Translations under genes and position numbers: made by a program
DNA from: Frankiales bacterium
GTDB taxonomy: Bacteria; Actinomycetota; Actinomycetes; Mycobacteriales; SCTD01
Reading direction: 5' to 3'
Length of the DNA: 61,186 nt
Assembly (NCBI GenBank): GCA_025966135.1
Contig: JAOPVP010000075.1
Span: 1-61,186, forward strand
Shown here: positions 15,794-24,364 of the stretch, one piece after another
Layout of the letters: each line of letters begins with the position of its first letter
How positions within the stretch are numbered: the stretch's first letter is position 1
Notes under the pieces: model-generated
Database searches by the model: none
What the model was told of the DNA's origin: nothing
Seen by the model: the letters and a program-made list of their open reading frames with translations, nothing else

Positions 15794-16995
15794 GCGCGCG
15801 GTGGGATGGCGGCCGGGCTGGGGACAGCACTAGGGGTACGGCGACGCTGCGGGCGGGCCGGTCGTTCGGCAGCACCCGACAGCCGGCCGAACACCAGCCG
15901 CCCGTTGGCGGTGACGACCACGCTCGTCACCTGGACGCTCTCCTCGGAGCCGATCCGTTCCCGGGCCTGCTCCACGACCACCATGGACCCGTCGTCGAGG
16001 TACCCGACCGCCTGGCCGTTCTCCTTGCCCGGCTTCAGCAGGAGGACCGACACGGCCTCACCGGCCGTGACGGGTGGCCGGAGGGCGAGAGCGAGGGCAT
16101 GCAGGTTCAGCACCTGGACGCCGGCCAGTCCGGCCGCCCTGGCGAGGTTGGTGTCGAGGGTGAGCAGGGCAGCCCCGCGGTCGAGGCAGATGCGCACGAG
16201 TTTGGCGTCGACCTCCGGCACCGCCGGGACGTCCGCCTCGAGCACCTCGACGTCGACGCCGGGCTCGCGCTTCAGCGCCTCGAGGACCTCCAGGCCGCGT
16301 CGCCCCTTGGCACGACGGGTGTCGTCGCCGGCATCAGCAAAGCTCTGCAGCTCCCCGAGCACCGGCGTCGGCACCAGCACCGTCCCATGCAGGAAGCCGG
16401 CGCGGACGACGTCGAGGATCCTGCCGTCGATGGCCACCGACGTGTCAATGATGCGTGGCAGCGCAGATGTGGCGGTGGGGCGCGGCGCGTAGCCGGCACG
16501 GTCGCCGAACATCGCGAGCACGCCGTCGCGCTTGCTGGCGCCGACGAGGAAACCGACGTAGCCGAGGGTCACGCACACGAAGGCGAACAGCGGGAAGGCG
16601 AAGTAGGGCTGCCGGAGCAGGAACACCGGCCAGGCGACGCCGGCACCGAGCAGGACCCCGCCGACGGTCCCCAGTGCCCCCGCGACCAGCTCCTCCGCGG
16701 AGGTGTCGTTGAGCCGGGTGCGGACCGACTCCGCGCTGGTGGCGGTCGTGCGGCCCAAGACCCCGCCCAGAACGTAGCCCAGACCGGACCCGAGGATGAC
16801 GCCCACCGCGGTGCCGTTGAGGGCGCCGAGCACCTTGGCGTGGCCGGTGACGCCGGAGCCCACCTGGTAGCCGGCGCCGGCGAAGAACACGACGACCAGG
16901 AACCGCAACCCCTCCAGGACGACCTGCGGAGGTCCCTTCTTGCGCCTGCCCAGTGGGTCCTGGCGCCGAACAGCACGACGCCGGGGCGCGCTCAC
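15790..16995 (-). CDS. Membrane PIN/TRAM-domain protein
   Basis: 401 residues. Four membrane helices lie in the first half (VVLEGLRFLVVVFFAGAGY, GTAVGVILGSGLGYVLGGVL, ELVAGALGTVGGVLLGAGVA, FAFPLFAFVCVTLGYVGFLV). A PIN ribonuclease-like domain begins with RIIDTSVAIDGRILDV and ends with ALLTLDTNLARAAGLAGV, which hold the usual acidic residues. A TRAM RNA-binding domain follows (LLLKPGKENGQAVGYLDDGS). This is the YacL-type family next to carD in many Gram-positive bacteria. Its RNA target is unknown. GTG 16995 is the first plausible start after the carD stop. No strong ribosome site was seen, so the start is uncertain. Confidence 0.88.
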   Translation of the reverse strand: MSAPRRRAVRRQDPLGRRKKGPPQVVLEGLRFLVVVFFAGAGYQVGSGVTGHAKVLGALNGTAVGVILGSGLGYVLGGVLGRTTATSAESVRTRLNDTSAEELVAGALGTVGGVLLGAGVAWPVFLLRQPYFAFPLFAFVCVTLGYVGFLVGASKRDGVLAMFGDRAGYAPRPTATSALPRIIDTSVAIDGRILDVVRAGFLHGTVLVPTPVLGELQSFADAGDDTRRAKGRRGLEVLEALKREPGVDVEVLEADVPAVPEVDAKLVRICLDRGAALLTLDTNLARAAGLAGVQVLNLHALALALRPPVTAGEAVSVLLLKPGKENGQAVGYLDDGSMVVVEQARERIGSEESVQVTSVVVTANGRLVFGRLSGAAERPARPQRRRTPSAVPSPAAIPPRA

Positions 16996-17035
16996 ACGCG
17001 GCCCCGGCGACAGCCGGTCATCGTCATCAGGAGAC

Positions 17036-17518
17036 CTATGAGGCCAGAACCTCGTCGAGGATCGCCTCGGCCTTGTCCTCATTGGTGCCCTCGGCGAGCG
17101 CGAGCTCGCTCACGAGGATCTGACGCGCCTTGGAAAGCATCCGCTTCTCGCCGGCCGACAGCCCCCGCTCCTTGTCGCGGCGCCACAGGTCGCGGACGAC
17201 CTCACCGACCTTGTTGATGTCGCCGGAGGCGAGCTTCTCCAGGTTGGCCTTGTAGCGCCGGGACCAGTTCGTGGGCTCCTCGACCGCCGGGGCCCGGAGC
17301 ACCTCGAAGACCTTGTCGAGCCCGGCCTGACCCACAACGTCACGGACGCCGACGATCTCTGCGTTGTCCGCGGGCACCCGGACGGTCAGGTCTCCCTGCG
17401 CAACCTTGAGGACGAGGTAGACCTTGTCCTCGCCCTTGATGGTGCGCGTCTCGATCGCTTCGATCAACGCTGCGCCGTGGTGGGGGTAGACGACTGTCTC
17501 GCCGACCTTGAACGTCAC
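17036..17518 (-). CDS. carD: CarD-family transcription regulator
   Basis: 160 residues. The N-terminal Tudor-like RNA polymerase interaction domain ([20 protein letters not shown]) contacts the RNA polymerase beta subunit. The helical C-terminal half contains the conserved [20 protein letters not shown] with the tryptophan that wedges the upstream edge of the transcription bubble. CarD stabilises open complexes at housekeeping promoters, notably ribosomal RNA. GTG 17518 follows a GAGAGGA element. It heads the isoprenoid/cysS/rlmB cluster. The 212-base region upstream holds a small TCGTA-N5-TACGA repeat but no clear promoter that I could fix. Confidence 0.94.
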   Translation of the reverse strand: MTFKVGETVVYPHHGAALIEAIETRTIKGEDKVYLVLKVAQGDLTVRVPADNAEIVGVRDVVGQAGLDKVFEVLRAPAVEEPTNWSRRYKANLEKLASGDINKVGEVVRDLWRRDKERGLSAGEKRMLSKARQILVSELALAEGTNEDKAEAILDEVLAS

Positions 17519-17730
17519 CTGGTAGTCCTCTCGCCGGCCTTCAGACTACCACGTCACCACGGCAGGCCGGACCCTCCTGCCGACCCAAAGTCGCAGGTCA
17601 GAAGGCATATCCACCCTCCACAAGCCGCTGCCTGGGTCTTGACAAACCGACCTTGCAAGTGCATGCGCAGCGCAACTGAGACGCACTCGTAGCAGATACG
17701 AAGCGCGGGGGGAGCGGCACCGGCCTGCCC

Positions 17731-18816
17731 TCAGCATCGTCGCAGCAAGGTCGCGCACAGGGTCAGGCCGGGGCCGAAGGCCATCGCCACGACGTACTCG
17801 CCCACCGCGCCGTGCAACCGCTCCAGCACCAGCAGCACGGTGCTGCTCGAGCAGTTGCCGACCTCGTCCAGGACGGCGTACGACGCCGCGGTCTGCGCCG
17901 GGGTCAGCCCCAACGCCTCGCCCACGACCTCGACGATGCGGCGGCCACCCGGATGCACCGCCCACCCCTCGACGTCACCCAGCGTGAGCCCGTTGCGGCT
18001 GAGCAGCTCCTCCACCACCGGTCGCGCGTGCACGGCGAGGACATCCGGAACCCGCGGCGACAGGCCCATCGCGAAGCCCAGGTCGGTGACGTCCCAGGTC
18101 ATGTGGTCGGCGGTGGAGACGTCGGTGCGGGCGACGGCGTCGACAACCTCGAGCCCGGGCGGGGCCCCGGTGGTCGCGGGCTCGAGGACCACCGCAGCGG
18201 CAGCGTCGCTGAACAGCGCGTGCGCCACCATCTGCTGCAGGTCCTCCGGCAGGGGTTCCCCGCTGCGGGTGCTCGCGGTCGACGGCTGGACGTGCAGGCT
18301 CGTGAGCTCGACGCACAGCAAGACGGCCGGCTTCTGGCGGGCCACCACGAAGTCGCTCACCGCACCGAGACCGGGGAGAGCGGCGTAGCAGCCCATGTGC
18401 CCGATGTGCAGTCGCTGGGTGTCGTCGCCCATGCCCAGGTCGCGGGCCAGCAGGATGTCGAGCCCCGGCGTCGCGTAGCCGGTGCAGCTGACCACCGCGA
18501 ACAGCCCCACCTCGGCCGGGTCCAGTCCCGATGCGGCCAGGGCCTTGCCGACCGCCTCGTGGCCCAGCGGCAACGCCTCCTCGACGAAGCGCTGCATCCT
18601 GGCACGCGTCCCCCAGCCGGAGATGTCCTCCTTCGTGGGGTCGACCACCCCTCGCCGGGTGCTGATCCCGGAGTGCTCCCACACCTTGCGGGCCACCCGG
18701 GCGTCGCCGTAGTGCGCGCGGAAGAACCCGTCCCACAGCTCCCGTTGGGACATCGCGGGCGGCAGCGCCTGGCCGTGGCCGGTGATCACTGCTCTCATGC
18801 CCTGCACCGCTCTCAT
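17731..18816 (-). CDS. Type III polyketide synthase
   Basis: A homodimeric chalcone/alkylresorcinol-type ketosynthase that extends acyl-CoA with malonyl-CoA. 361 residues. The catalytic triad is complete: Cys143 in GHMGCYAALPGL, His288 in WAVHPGGRRI and Asn321 in DEVGNCSSSTVL. The C-terminal GPG loop is MAFGPGLTLCATLL. Start ATG 18816 overlaps the methyltransferase stop as ATGA. An 18-base tandem duplication puts a second, equally plausible ATG at 18798 with its own purine stretch. With the UbiG-like methyltransferase upstream and the divergent UbiA-like gene it probably makes a methylated, perhaps prenylated, phenolic lipid or quinone. The starter unit is not predictable. Confidence 0.9.
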   Translation of the reverse strand: MRAVQGMRAVITGHGQALPPAMSQRELWDGFFRAHYGDARVARKVWEHSGISTRRGVVDPTKEDISGWGTRARMQRFVEEALPLGHEAVGKALAASGLDPAEVGLFAVVSCTGYATPGLDILLARDLGMGDDTQRLHIGHMGCYAALPGLGAVSDFVVARQKPAVLLCVELTSLHVQPSTASTRSGEPLPEDLQQMVAHALFSDAAAAVVLEPATTGAPPGLEVVDAVARTDVSTADHMTWDVTDLGFAMGLSPRVPDVLAVHARPVVEELLSRNGLTLGDVEGWAVHPGGRRIVEVVGEALGLTPAQTAASYAVLDEVGNCSSSTVLLVLERLHGAVGEYVVAMAFGPGLTLCATLLRRC

Positions 18817-19514
18817 GCCTTGCACCCCCAGGCTTGGAAGAGACCCGCAGTGGAACCCGTCGTCAGCATGCGCACGTCCGGACGCCTTCCCGCCAACCAC
18901 CGCAGGTAGTCCACCGCCGACGGCCGGAGGCCGGCCAGCTGGAGCGTGACCCCGTGGGAGGCGGCGAGCGCGACCAGCTCGAGCCTGTCGACGTACAGCG
19001 ACGGGTCGTGGAGCCGCCGGGGCGGCCCGGCCGGCATGCGCTCGCCCACGGTGATCGAGGAGAACCGCCCCCACCAGGTGGCGGCGATGGTGTCCACCAC
19101 GAGGGTGCCGCCCGGCCGCAGCACCCGGCAGGCCTCTGCGACGGTGGCCGGCAGGTCGGTGACGTGCTCGAGAACCTCGCCGGCGGCGACCACGTCCGCG
19201 ACCTCGTCGGCGAACGGCAGGCGCTGCACATCCGCACGGACCGGGATCACCCCGTGGTCACGTGCCTGCGGAAGGGCGGTCACGGACAGGTCCACGCCGA
19301 CGTGGCGGTGGCCCTTCCCGACCAGGTGAGGGGCCAGCAGGCCGGCGCCGCAGGCGAGGTCGAGGAGCAGCGATCCGGGACGTGAGGCAGCGGGCACCAA
19401 CCGGGCCCGAGCCTCGGCGATCCAGTGCAGCATCGCGAAACGGCCCCGTGGCTCCCACCACACCTCGGCCAGGTCGTCGTACTGCCGTGGGTCGTTCCTT
19501 GGCAGAGTCGGCAT
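18813..19514 (-). CDS. UbiG-like SAM-dependent O-methyltransferase
   Basis: 233 residues. The N-terminus (YDDLAEVWWEPRGRFAMLHW) copies the UbiG-specific WW-D/E-x-x-G-x-F-x-x-LH pattern, not generic class I methyltransferases. Motif I is LLLDLACGAGLLAPHL, motif II/III EVLEHVTDLPATVAEACRVL, and the post-motif RRLHDPSLYVDRLEL matches the substrate-side helix of UbiG. UbiG methylates ring hydroxyls of polyprenyl phenols, which fits a resorcinol- or quinone-like product of the coupled polyketide synthase. ATG 19514 is directly back-to-back with the ATG of the divergent prenyltransferase (19515), so neither has a leader outside the other gene. Confidence 0.83.
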   Translation of the reverse strand: MPTLPRNDPRQYDDLAEVWWEPRGRFAMLHWIAEARARLVPAASRPGSLLLDLACGAGLLAPHLVGKGHRHVGVDLSVTALPQARDHGVIPVRADVQRLPFADEVADVVAAGEVLEHVTDLPATVAEACRVLRPGGTLVVDTIAATWWGRFSSITVGERMPAGPPRRLHDPSLYVDRLELVALAASHGVTLQLAGLRPSAVDYLRWLAGRRPDVRMLTTGSTAGLFQAWGCKA

Positions 19515-20321
19515 ATGACCACCCTCTCCCGGTTGGTACGTGCCTGTCACCCGGAGCCCACCGCGGCGGTGACGGCGCTCGCTGCCGCACTGGCCGCGTC
19601 CGTCGGCACGCGCCCGTTGACCGTGGGTGCTGCGTTCCTGTCCGGGCAGCTGTCCGTGGGCTGGAGCAACGACTGGGTGGACGCGACGCGCGACCTCGCC
19701 GTCGGACGCACGGACAAGCCGGTCGTGCAAGGCCTGCCGCCGGCGACGGTGCGGACCGCGGCTCTGCTGGCCCTCACCGCCTGTGTGCCGCTCAGCCTGC
19801 TCATGGGCACCTGGGCGGGCGCCGCGCACCTGGTCGCGGTGGCGAGCGCGTGGCTCTACAACGCCCGCCTGAAAGCCACGGTGCTGTCGTTCGCGCCGTA
19901 CGCGCTGTCGTTCGGGCTGGTCCCGTCGGTGGTGACGCTCGGGCTGCCGGGCCATCCGACGGCGCCGTGGTGGGCGACCGGTGCCGGGGCCCTGCTGGGG
20001 GTCGGCGCGCATGGGGCCAACGTGCTGCCCGACCTGGAGGACGACGCAGCGACGGGGGTGCGCGGGCTGCCGCACCGACTCGGCCGGAGCCTGACGACCA
20101 TCCTCTCCGGGTTGGCCCTCGTCACCGCGACCGGGCTGCTGTCGTTCGGGCCCGGGCCTTCGACCGTCGGCGTGGTGGCCGTGCTGCTGTCGCTGGGCGT
20201 GCTCGCGGTGGGATTCGCGCTGTCCCGGCGACCCCACTCCCGGGCGGCGTTCCTGTCGGTCCTCGTCGTCGCGGCTGTGGATGTCGGGCTGCTCCTGCTC
20301 CGCGGAGCGAGCTTGGCCTGA
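19515..20321 (+). CDS. UbiA-family prenyltransferase
   Basis: 268 residues with about eight or nine predicted membrane helices. The first Asp-rich motif is NDWVDATRD (residues 52-60), followed by DKPVVQG. The second is LPDLEDDAATGVRGLPHRLG. These bind the magnesium diphosphate of the isoprenoid donor in UbiA enzymes, which prenylate aromatic rings in the membrane. The aromatic acceptor is likely the product of the adjacent polyketide synthase and methyltransferase (inference). A start further upstream would run into antisense of the methyltransferase. ATG 19515 gives a normal UbiA N-terminus. Confidence 0.85.
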   Translation: MTTLSRLVRACHPEPTAAVTALAAALAASVGTRPLTVGAAFLSGQLSVGWSNDWVDATRDLAVGRTDKPVVQGLPPATVRTAALLALTACVPLSLLMGTWAGAAHLVAVASAWLYNARLKATVLSFAPYALSFGLVPSVVTLGLPGHPTAPWWATGAGALLGVGAHGANVLPDLEDDAATGVRGLPHRLGRSLTTILSGLALVTATGLLSFGPGPSTVGVVAVLLSLGVLAVGFALSRRPHSRAAFLSVLVVAAVDVGLLLLRGASLA

Positions 20322-20340
20322 CGTAGGCGAGACTGGAGGA

Positions 20341-21030
20341 GTGAGACCGCTCGGTGCCCTTCTCGCCACCGCTCTGCTCAGCACGCTGACCGCGTGCACC
20401 GGCGCCGCGGCCACTGGCGACGCCACGCCCACTGCCACCACCGGCTTCCACGGCGTGGAGCCCAACCCTGCCCCCGCACGCCCGGAGTTCGTCCTGAAGG
20501 ACACGAGCGGTCGGCGCTACGACTTCGACTCCGAGACCAAGGGCCGGCCGACCTTCGTCTACTTCGGTTACACGCACTGCCCCGACGCCTGCCCGACCGC
20601 CATGGCCGACCTTGCGAGCGCCCTCCGCAAGGCGTCGCCGGCGCTGCGGGCTCAGGCCCGCGTCGTCTTCGTCACCACCGACCCCAAGCGCGACACCGCA
20701 CCGGTCATCCGGAGGTGGCTCGACCAGTTCTCGACCACCTTCGTCGGACTGCTCGGGACGCAGGCCCAGCTCGACGCCGCACAGCGCACGGCCGGGATCC
20801 AACCGGCGTACCCGGACGGGGTGACGCCGACAGTTCCCGGGCACCCCGACCAGCATGTGCACCAGCCGGGGACCGCGCCGCACAAGCACTTCGGACCGCT
20901 TGGCTACGCTGTGCAGCACTCCGCGGTGATCTTCGCGTACGACGCTGCCGACCGCCTCCCGGTCCTCTACCCGGGTGGCGTGACGCCGTCGGACATCGCC
21001 GCGGACCTGCCCGTACTCGCCAAACCGTGA
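20341..21030 (+). CDS. SCO1/SenC-family copper lipoprotein
   Basis: 229 residues. Signal peptide with lipobox LTAC, lipidated Cys19. A thioredoxin-like domain carries the copper-binding YTHCPDACPTAM (CxxxC) and a distal conserved His in QHSAVIFAYD. SCO1 proteins deliver copper to the CuA centre of cytochrome c oxidase or act as thiol reductases. An insert rich in His (HPDQHVHQPGTAPHKH) before the last strand may add metal sites. GTG 20341 is preceded at once by GGAGGA, an unusually short spacing. It is 19 bases after the UbiA stop and 16 before the LpqE-like gene. Confidence 0.88.
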   Translation: MRPLGALLATALLSTLTACTGAAATGDATPTATTGFHGVEPNPAPARPEFVLKDTSGRRYDFDSETKGRPTFVYFGYTHCPDACPTAMADLASALRKASPALRAQARVVFVTTDPKRDTAPVIRRWLDQFSTTFVGLLGTQAQLDAAQRTAGIQPAYPDGVTPTVPGHPDQHVHQPGTAPHKHFGPLGYAVQHSAVIFAYDAADRLPVLYPGGVTPSDIAADLPVLAKP

Positions 21031-21046
21031 TGCTGGAGGAGCTCCT

Positions 21047-21571
21047 GTGAGCCGCCGCCCCGTGACCGTCGCCGCCCTCGCGCTCAGCGCCGCGGTTCTC
21101 AGCGCCTGCGGCACGGGCCTCCAGGCCCAGACCTACAAGGAGACAGGGTCCGAGAACGGCGCGAGCACCACCTTCGGCGGTGTCGCGGTGCGCAACCTGC
21201 ACGTCACGCCGCCGCCGACGGGCTCCGTCATCACGACCGCCAGCCAGGCGGTCCTGTCCGGCGTGCTGATCAACGAGAGCGCCGCCGAGGACAGCCTAGT
21301 GCGCGCTTCCAGCGATGCGGCGGGCACGGCCACCCTCATGGAGGGCGCCAAGCCGGCTACCTCGGTGAGCATCCCCCCGGCCTCGCCCGTCACCGTCTCG
21401 ATCACGCTCAGTGGCTTGACGAAGGAGCTCCGCGCCGGCGACTACGTGACCGTCACCCTGGAATTCAGCAGCGCCGGTCGCACCACGTTGCAGGTGCCGG
21501 TCCGCGCCGGAGACAACGGCCTGATCACCCGACCGACGCAGCAGGACCCCTACGGCGAGCCCAAGGTCTGA
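21047..21571 (+). CDS. LpqE-like lipoprotein
   Basis: 174 residues. Signal peptide with lipobox LSAC, Cys21. The mature part begins with a low-complexity stretch and then VAVRNLHVTPPPTG ... LSGVLINESAAEDSL, the pattern of mycobacterial LpqE and distant PCuAC copper chaperones. The Met/His copper ligands of true PCuAC proteins are not visible, so metal binding is doubtful despite the SCO1 gene directly upstream (16-base gap, GGAGGAGC before the GTG). It ends with a Pro/Gln-rich tail. Confidence 0.75.
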   Translation: MSRRPVTVAALALSAAVLSACGTGLQAQTYKETGSENGASTTFGGVAVRNLHVTPPPTGSVITTASQAVLSGVLINESAAEDSLVRASSDAAGTATLMEGAKPATSVSIPPASPVTVSITLSGLTKELRAGDYVTVTLEFSSAGRTTLQVPVRAGDNGLITRPTQQDPYGEPKV

Positions 21572-21628
21572 CCCGCCCTCGGGCCTGTCGTCACGGGCCT
21601 GTCGGGGCGGCCCACTAGCGTCCACCGC

Positions 21629-23026
21629 ATGTCCAGACCTGCCGCCCGCGAGCGCGCCTCGCACCGCTGCAGCGAGTGCGGCACCACTGTCGGCAAATGG
21701 GTCGGACGCTGCCCCGAGTGCCAGGCCTGGGGCAGCATCACCGAGGTCGGCGCGACCCGGATGCGCGTCGCCGCCGGTCCGGTGAGCTCGCCCGCCCAGC
21801 GCATCTCGCAGGTCGACGTCGAGGAGGCCCGCTCCCGGCCGACCGGGGTGCCCGAGCTCGACCGCGTCCTCGGCGGCGGCCTGGTCCCCGGCTCGGTGGT
21901 CCTTCTGGCCGGTGAGCCAGGGGTCGGGAAGAGCACGCTCCTCCTGGAGACCGCGGCCAAGGCCGCGCGCGCAGGAGCACCGACGCTCTACGTCACCGGC
22001 GAGGAGTCAGCCGCGCAGGTCCGCCTTCGCGCCGGACGGACCGATGCCCTCAACGAGCACCTGTGGGTCGCCGCCGAGACCGACCTGTCGGCCGTCCTGG
22101 CCCACATCGACACCGTGCGGCCCGGCCTGATCATCGTCGACAGCGTGCAGACGATCGGCGCGGCGGAGGTGGACGGCAGCGCCGGCGGGGTGACCCAGAT
22201 CCGGGCCGTCGCCGCCGCGCTCATCGCCGTCGCCAAGGAGCGTGGCATCGCCACGGTCCTCGTGGGCCACGTGACCAAGGACGGCAGCATCGCCGGACCG
22301 CGGCTGCTGGAGCACCTGGTCGACGTCGTCTTGCACTTCGAGGGCGACCGCCACTCGACGTTGCGCATGGTCCGCGCCGTGAAGAACCGCTTCGGGGCGG
22401 CGGACGAGATCGGCTGCTTCCAGATGACCGAGACCGGCATCGAGGGGCTGGCCGACCCGTCCGGCCTGTTCCTGTCGCGGGCCGACAACCCGGTCGCGGG
22501 CACCTGCGTCACCGTCACCGTCGAGGGCCGCCGCCCCCTGCTCGCCGAGGTGCAGGCGCTGGTCTCTGCCGCCTCCCGCGAGGGTAGCCCCAAGCGGGCC
22601 GTGTCCGGGCTCGACCCAGGACGGGTGTCCATGGTCCTGGCGGTGACCGAGAAGCGAGCCGGCACCACCGAGCTGGCGAGGAGCGACGTGCACACCGCAA
22701 CGGTCGGTGGCATGCGCGTCACCGATCCCGGAGCCGACCTGGCGCTCGTGCTCGCCGTTCGGAGCGCTTGCCGCGAGCAGCCGATCCCCGGCGGGCTGGT
22801 AGCCATCGGCGAGGTCGGTCTGTCGGGCGAGGTGCGCCCGGTCCCGGGCGTGCAGCGCCGGCTCGCCGAGGCCGCACGGCTGGGCTTCACGGCCGCGATC
22901 GTGCCGGTCGGCAGCGGCCAGCCGCCGGCCGGGATGGAGGTCCTCGAGGTGGTCGACGTCGACACCGCGCTGCGCGCGGTCAACGCGCTCGCGGGTCGGG
23001 CTCGTCGTACCGTGCCTCGTCCCTGA
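21629..23026 (+). CDS. radA: DNA repair protein RadA
   Basis: 465 residues. An N-terminal four-cysteine zinc finger (Cys14, 17, 28, 31), then a RecA-like ATPase with Walker A GEPGVGKSTLL, the RadA-specific KNRFG motif in VKNRFGAADEIG, and a C-terminal Lon-protease-like domain (GGLVAIGEVGLSGEVRPVPG). RadA drives branch migration of recombination intermediates. In many Gram-positives radA is next to disA, as here, and in Bacillus RadA inhibits DisA, so the pair likely links DNA damage to cyclic-di-AMP level. Confidence 0.95.
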   Translation: MSRPAARERASHRCSECGTTVGKWVGRCPECQAWGSITEVGATRMRVAAGPVSSPAQRISQVDVEEARSRPTGVPELDRVLGGGLVPGSVVLLAGEPGVGKSTLLLETAAKAARAGAPTLYVTGEESAAQVRLRAGRTDALNEHLWVAAETDLSAVLAHIDTVRPGLIIVDSVQTIGAAEVDGSAGGVTQIRAVAAALIAVAKERGIATVLVGHVTKDGSIAGPRLLEHLVDVVLHFEGDRHSTLRMVRAVKNRFGAADEIGCFQMTETGIEGLADPSGLFLSRADNPVAGTCVTVTVEGRRPLLAEVQALVSAASREGSPKRAVSGLDPGRVSMVLAVTEKRAGTTELARSDVHTATVGGMRVTDPGADLALVLAVRSACREQPIPGGLVAIGEVGLSGEVRPVPGVQRRLAEAARLGFTAAIVPVGSGQPPAGMEVLEVVDVDTALRAVNALAGRARRTVPRP

Positions 23027-23114
23027 ACGTCCGTGATCGAGACGTGACCTACGCGCGACCCGAACGCCACCATCTCGCTCCCTAGACTCGCTCTCGACAC
23101 CGGGAGGAGAAGGC

Positions 23115-24194
23115 GTGGCGACCACGGATGACCTGCTGCGTTCGACGCTCAACCAGGTAGCTCCCGGCACGGCCCTGCGGGACGGGCTCGAGCGGATCCT
23201 GCGCGGCAACACCGGCGCCCTGATCGTGTTGGGCTACGACAAGCTGGTCGAGGCGATGTGCGGCGGCGGCTTCGACCTCGACGTGGAGTTCTCCGCCACC
23301 CGGTTGCGGGAGCTGTCGAAGATGGACGGCGCCTGCGTCGTCACCAGCGACCTGTCGAAGATCATCAAGGCGAGCGTGCAGCTGGTCCCCGACTCGACCA
23401 TCGAGACGGCCGAGACCGGCACCCGCCACCGCACCGCTGAGCGAGTCGCGAAGCAGACCGGCTACCCGGTCATCAGTGTCAGCCAGTCCATGAAGATCAT
23501 CGCCCTGTACGTCGACGGCCGCCGGTACGTCCTGGATGACAGCGCCGCGATCCTGTCCCGCGCCAACCAGGCGCTTGCCACGCTGGAGCGCTACAAGCTG
23601 CGCCTGGACGAGGTCGCGGGCACCCTGTCGGCCCTGGAGATCGAAGACCTCGTCACGGTCCGCGACGCGATGGCCGTCAGCCAACGCCTGGAGATGGTCC
23701 GTCGGATCGCCACCGAGATCGAGGGGTACGTCGTCGAGCTCGGCTCCGACGGCCGGCTGCTGAGCCTGCAGCTCGACGAGCTCATGGCCGGGGTCGAGAG
23801 CGAGCGCGACCTGGTGGTGCGCGACTACCTGGTGCACGGCACCGGCAAGAAGGCCAAGAAGGAGGAGGACGTGCTGGCCGAGCTCGACGGGCTGTCGGGC
23901 ACCGATCTCCTGGACCTGTCGGTCATCGCGCGCGCGGTCGGCTTCCAGGCCGGTGCCGAGCAGCTGGAGGTGGCCGTCAGCCCACGCGGGTACCGGCTGC
24001 TGGCGAAGGTGCCGCGGCTGCCCAACCAGATCGTGGATCGGCTCATCGAGCACTTCGGCGGGCTGCAGAAGCTGCTTGCTGCGAGCATCGACGATCTGCA
24101 GACCGTCGACGGGGTCGGCGAGACGCGTGCCCGCTCGGTCCGGGAGGGCCTGTCACGCCTCGCCGAGTCGAGCATCCTGGAGCGCTACGTCTGA
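23115..24194 (+). CDS. disA: DNA integrity scanning protein, diadenylate cyclase
   Basis: 359 residues. The DAC domain makes cyclic di-AMP from two ATP. The DGA motif is at 71-73 (KMDGACVV) and RHR at 104-106 (GTRHRTAER). A helical linker follows, and a C-terminal HhH domain ([20 protein letters not shown]) recognises branched DNA. The octameric enzyme scans DNA and stops cyclic di-AMP synthesis at lesions. GTG 23115 has GGAGGAG nearby. Its stop overlaps the convergent 59-residue membrane peptide gene by ten bases. Confidence 0.95.
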   Translation: MATTDDLLRSTLNQVAPGTALRDGLERILRGNTGALIVLGYDKLVEAMCGGGFDLDVEFSATRLRELSKMDGACVVTSDLSKIIKASVQLVPDSTIETAETGTRHRTAERVAKQTGYPVISVSQSMKIIALYVDGRRYVLDDSAAILSRANQALATLERYKLRLDEVAGTLSALEIEDLVTVRDAMAVSQRLEMVRRIATEIEGYVVELGSDGRLLSLQLDELMAGVESERDLVVRDYLVHGTGKKAKKEEDVLAELDGLSGTDLLDLSVIARAVGFQAGAEQLEVAVSPRGYRLLAKVPRLPNQIVDRLIEHFGGLQKLLAASIDDLQTVDGVGETRARSVREGLSRLAESSILERYV

Positions 24195-24364
24195 GCCTTG
24201 ACGGCCCGGGCCCGGTTGCGTCTCACGACCGTGAGGACGACCGAGACCACCAGCGACGCCCCGGCGGCAAGGTAGACCGGCACGTTCGAGGTCACCACCG
24301 CCACGACGAGCAGCGCGACGGCCAGCACGAACAGGGCATCGGAGGCGCGCTTCAGGCCTTTCAC
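24185..24364 (-). CDS. 59-residue two-helix membrane peptide at the end of the che operon
   Basis: A small gene: GTG 24364 overlaps the cheW stop as GTGA and ends at TAG 24185. The product is [20 protein letters not shown] followed by [20 protein letters not shown] and [19 protein letters not shown]. That gives two hydrophobic helices with a short polar turn and a basic tail on the cytoplasmic side. The four-base overlap matches every other junction in the operon, which is the main argument that it is real. Function unknown. A membrane anchor or partner for the soluble Che proteins is speculation. Confidence 0.65.
   Translation of the reverse strand: MKGLKRASDALFVLAVALLVVAVVTSNVPVYLAAGASLVVSVVLTVVRRNRARAVKAQT

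Noticed and set aside
17639..17644. TTGACA on the plus strand between carD and the polyketide synthase gene
   Set aside because: No -10 element at 16-19 bases and no plus-strand gene downstream; both neighbouring genes are on the minus strand.
17687..17701. TCGTA-GCAGA-TACGA small hairpin downstream of the polyketide synthase gene
   Set aside because: The five-base stem is too weak to call a terminator; mentioned only as composition.
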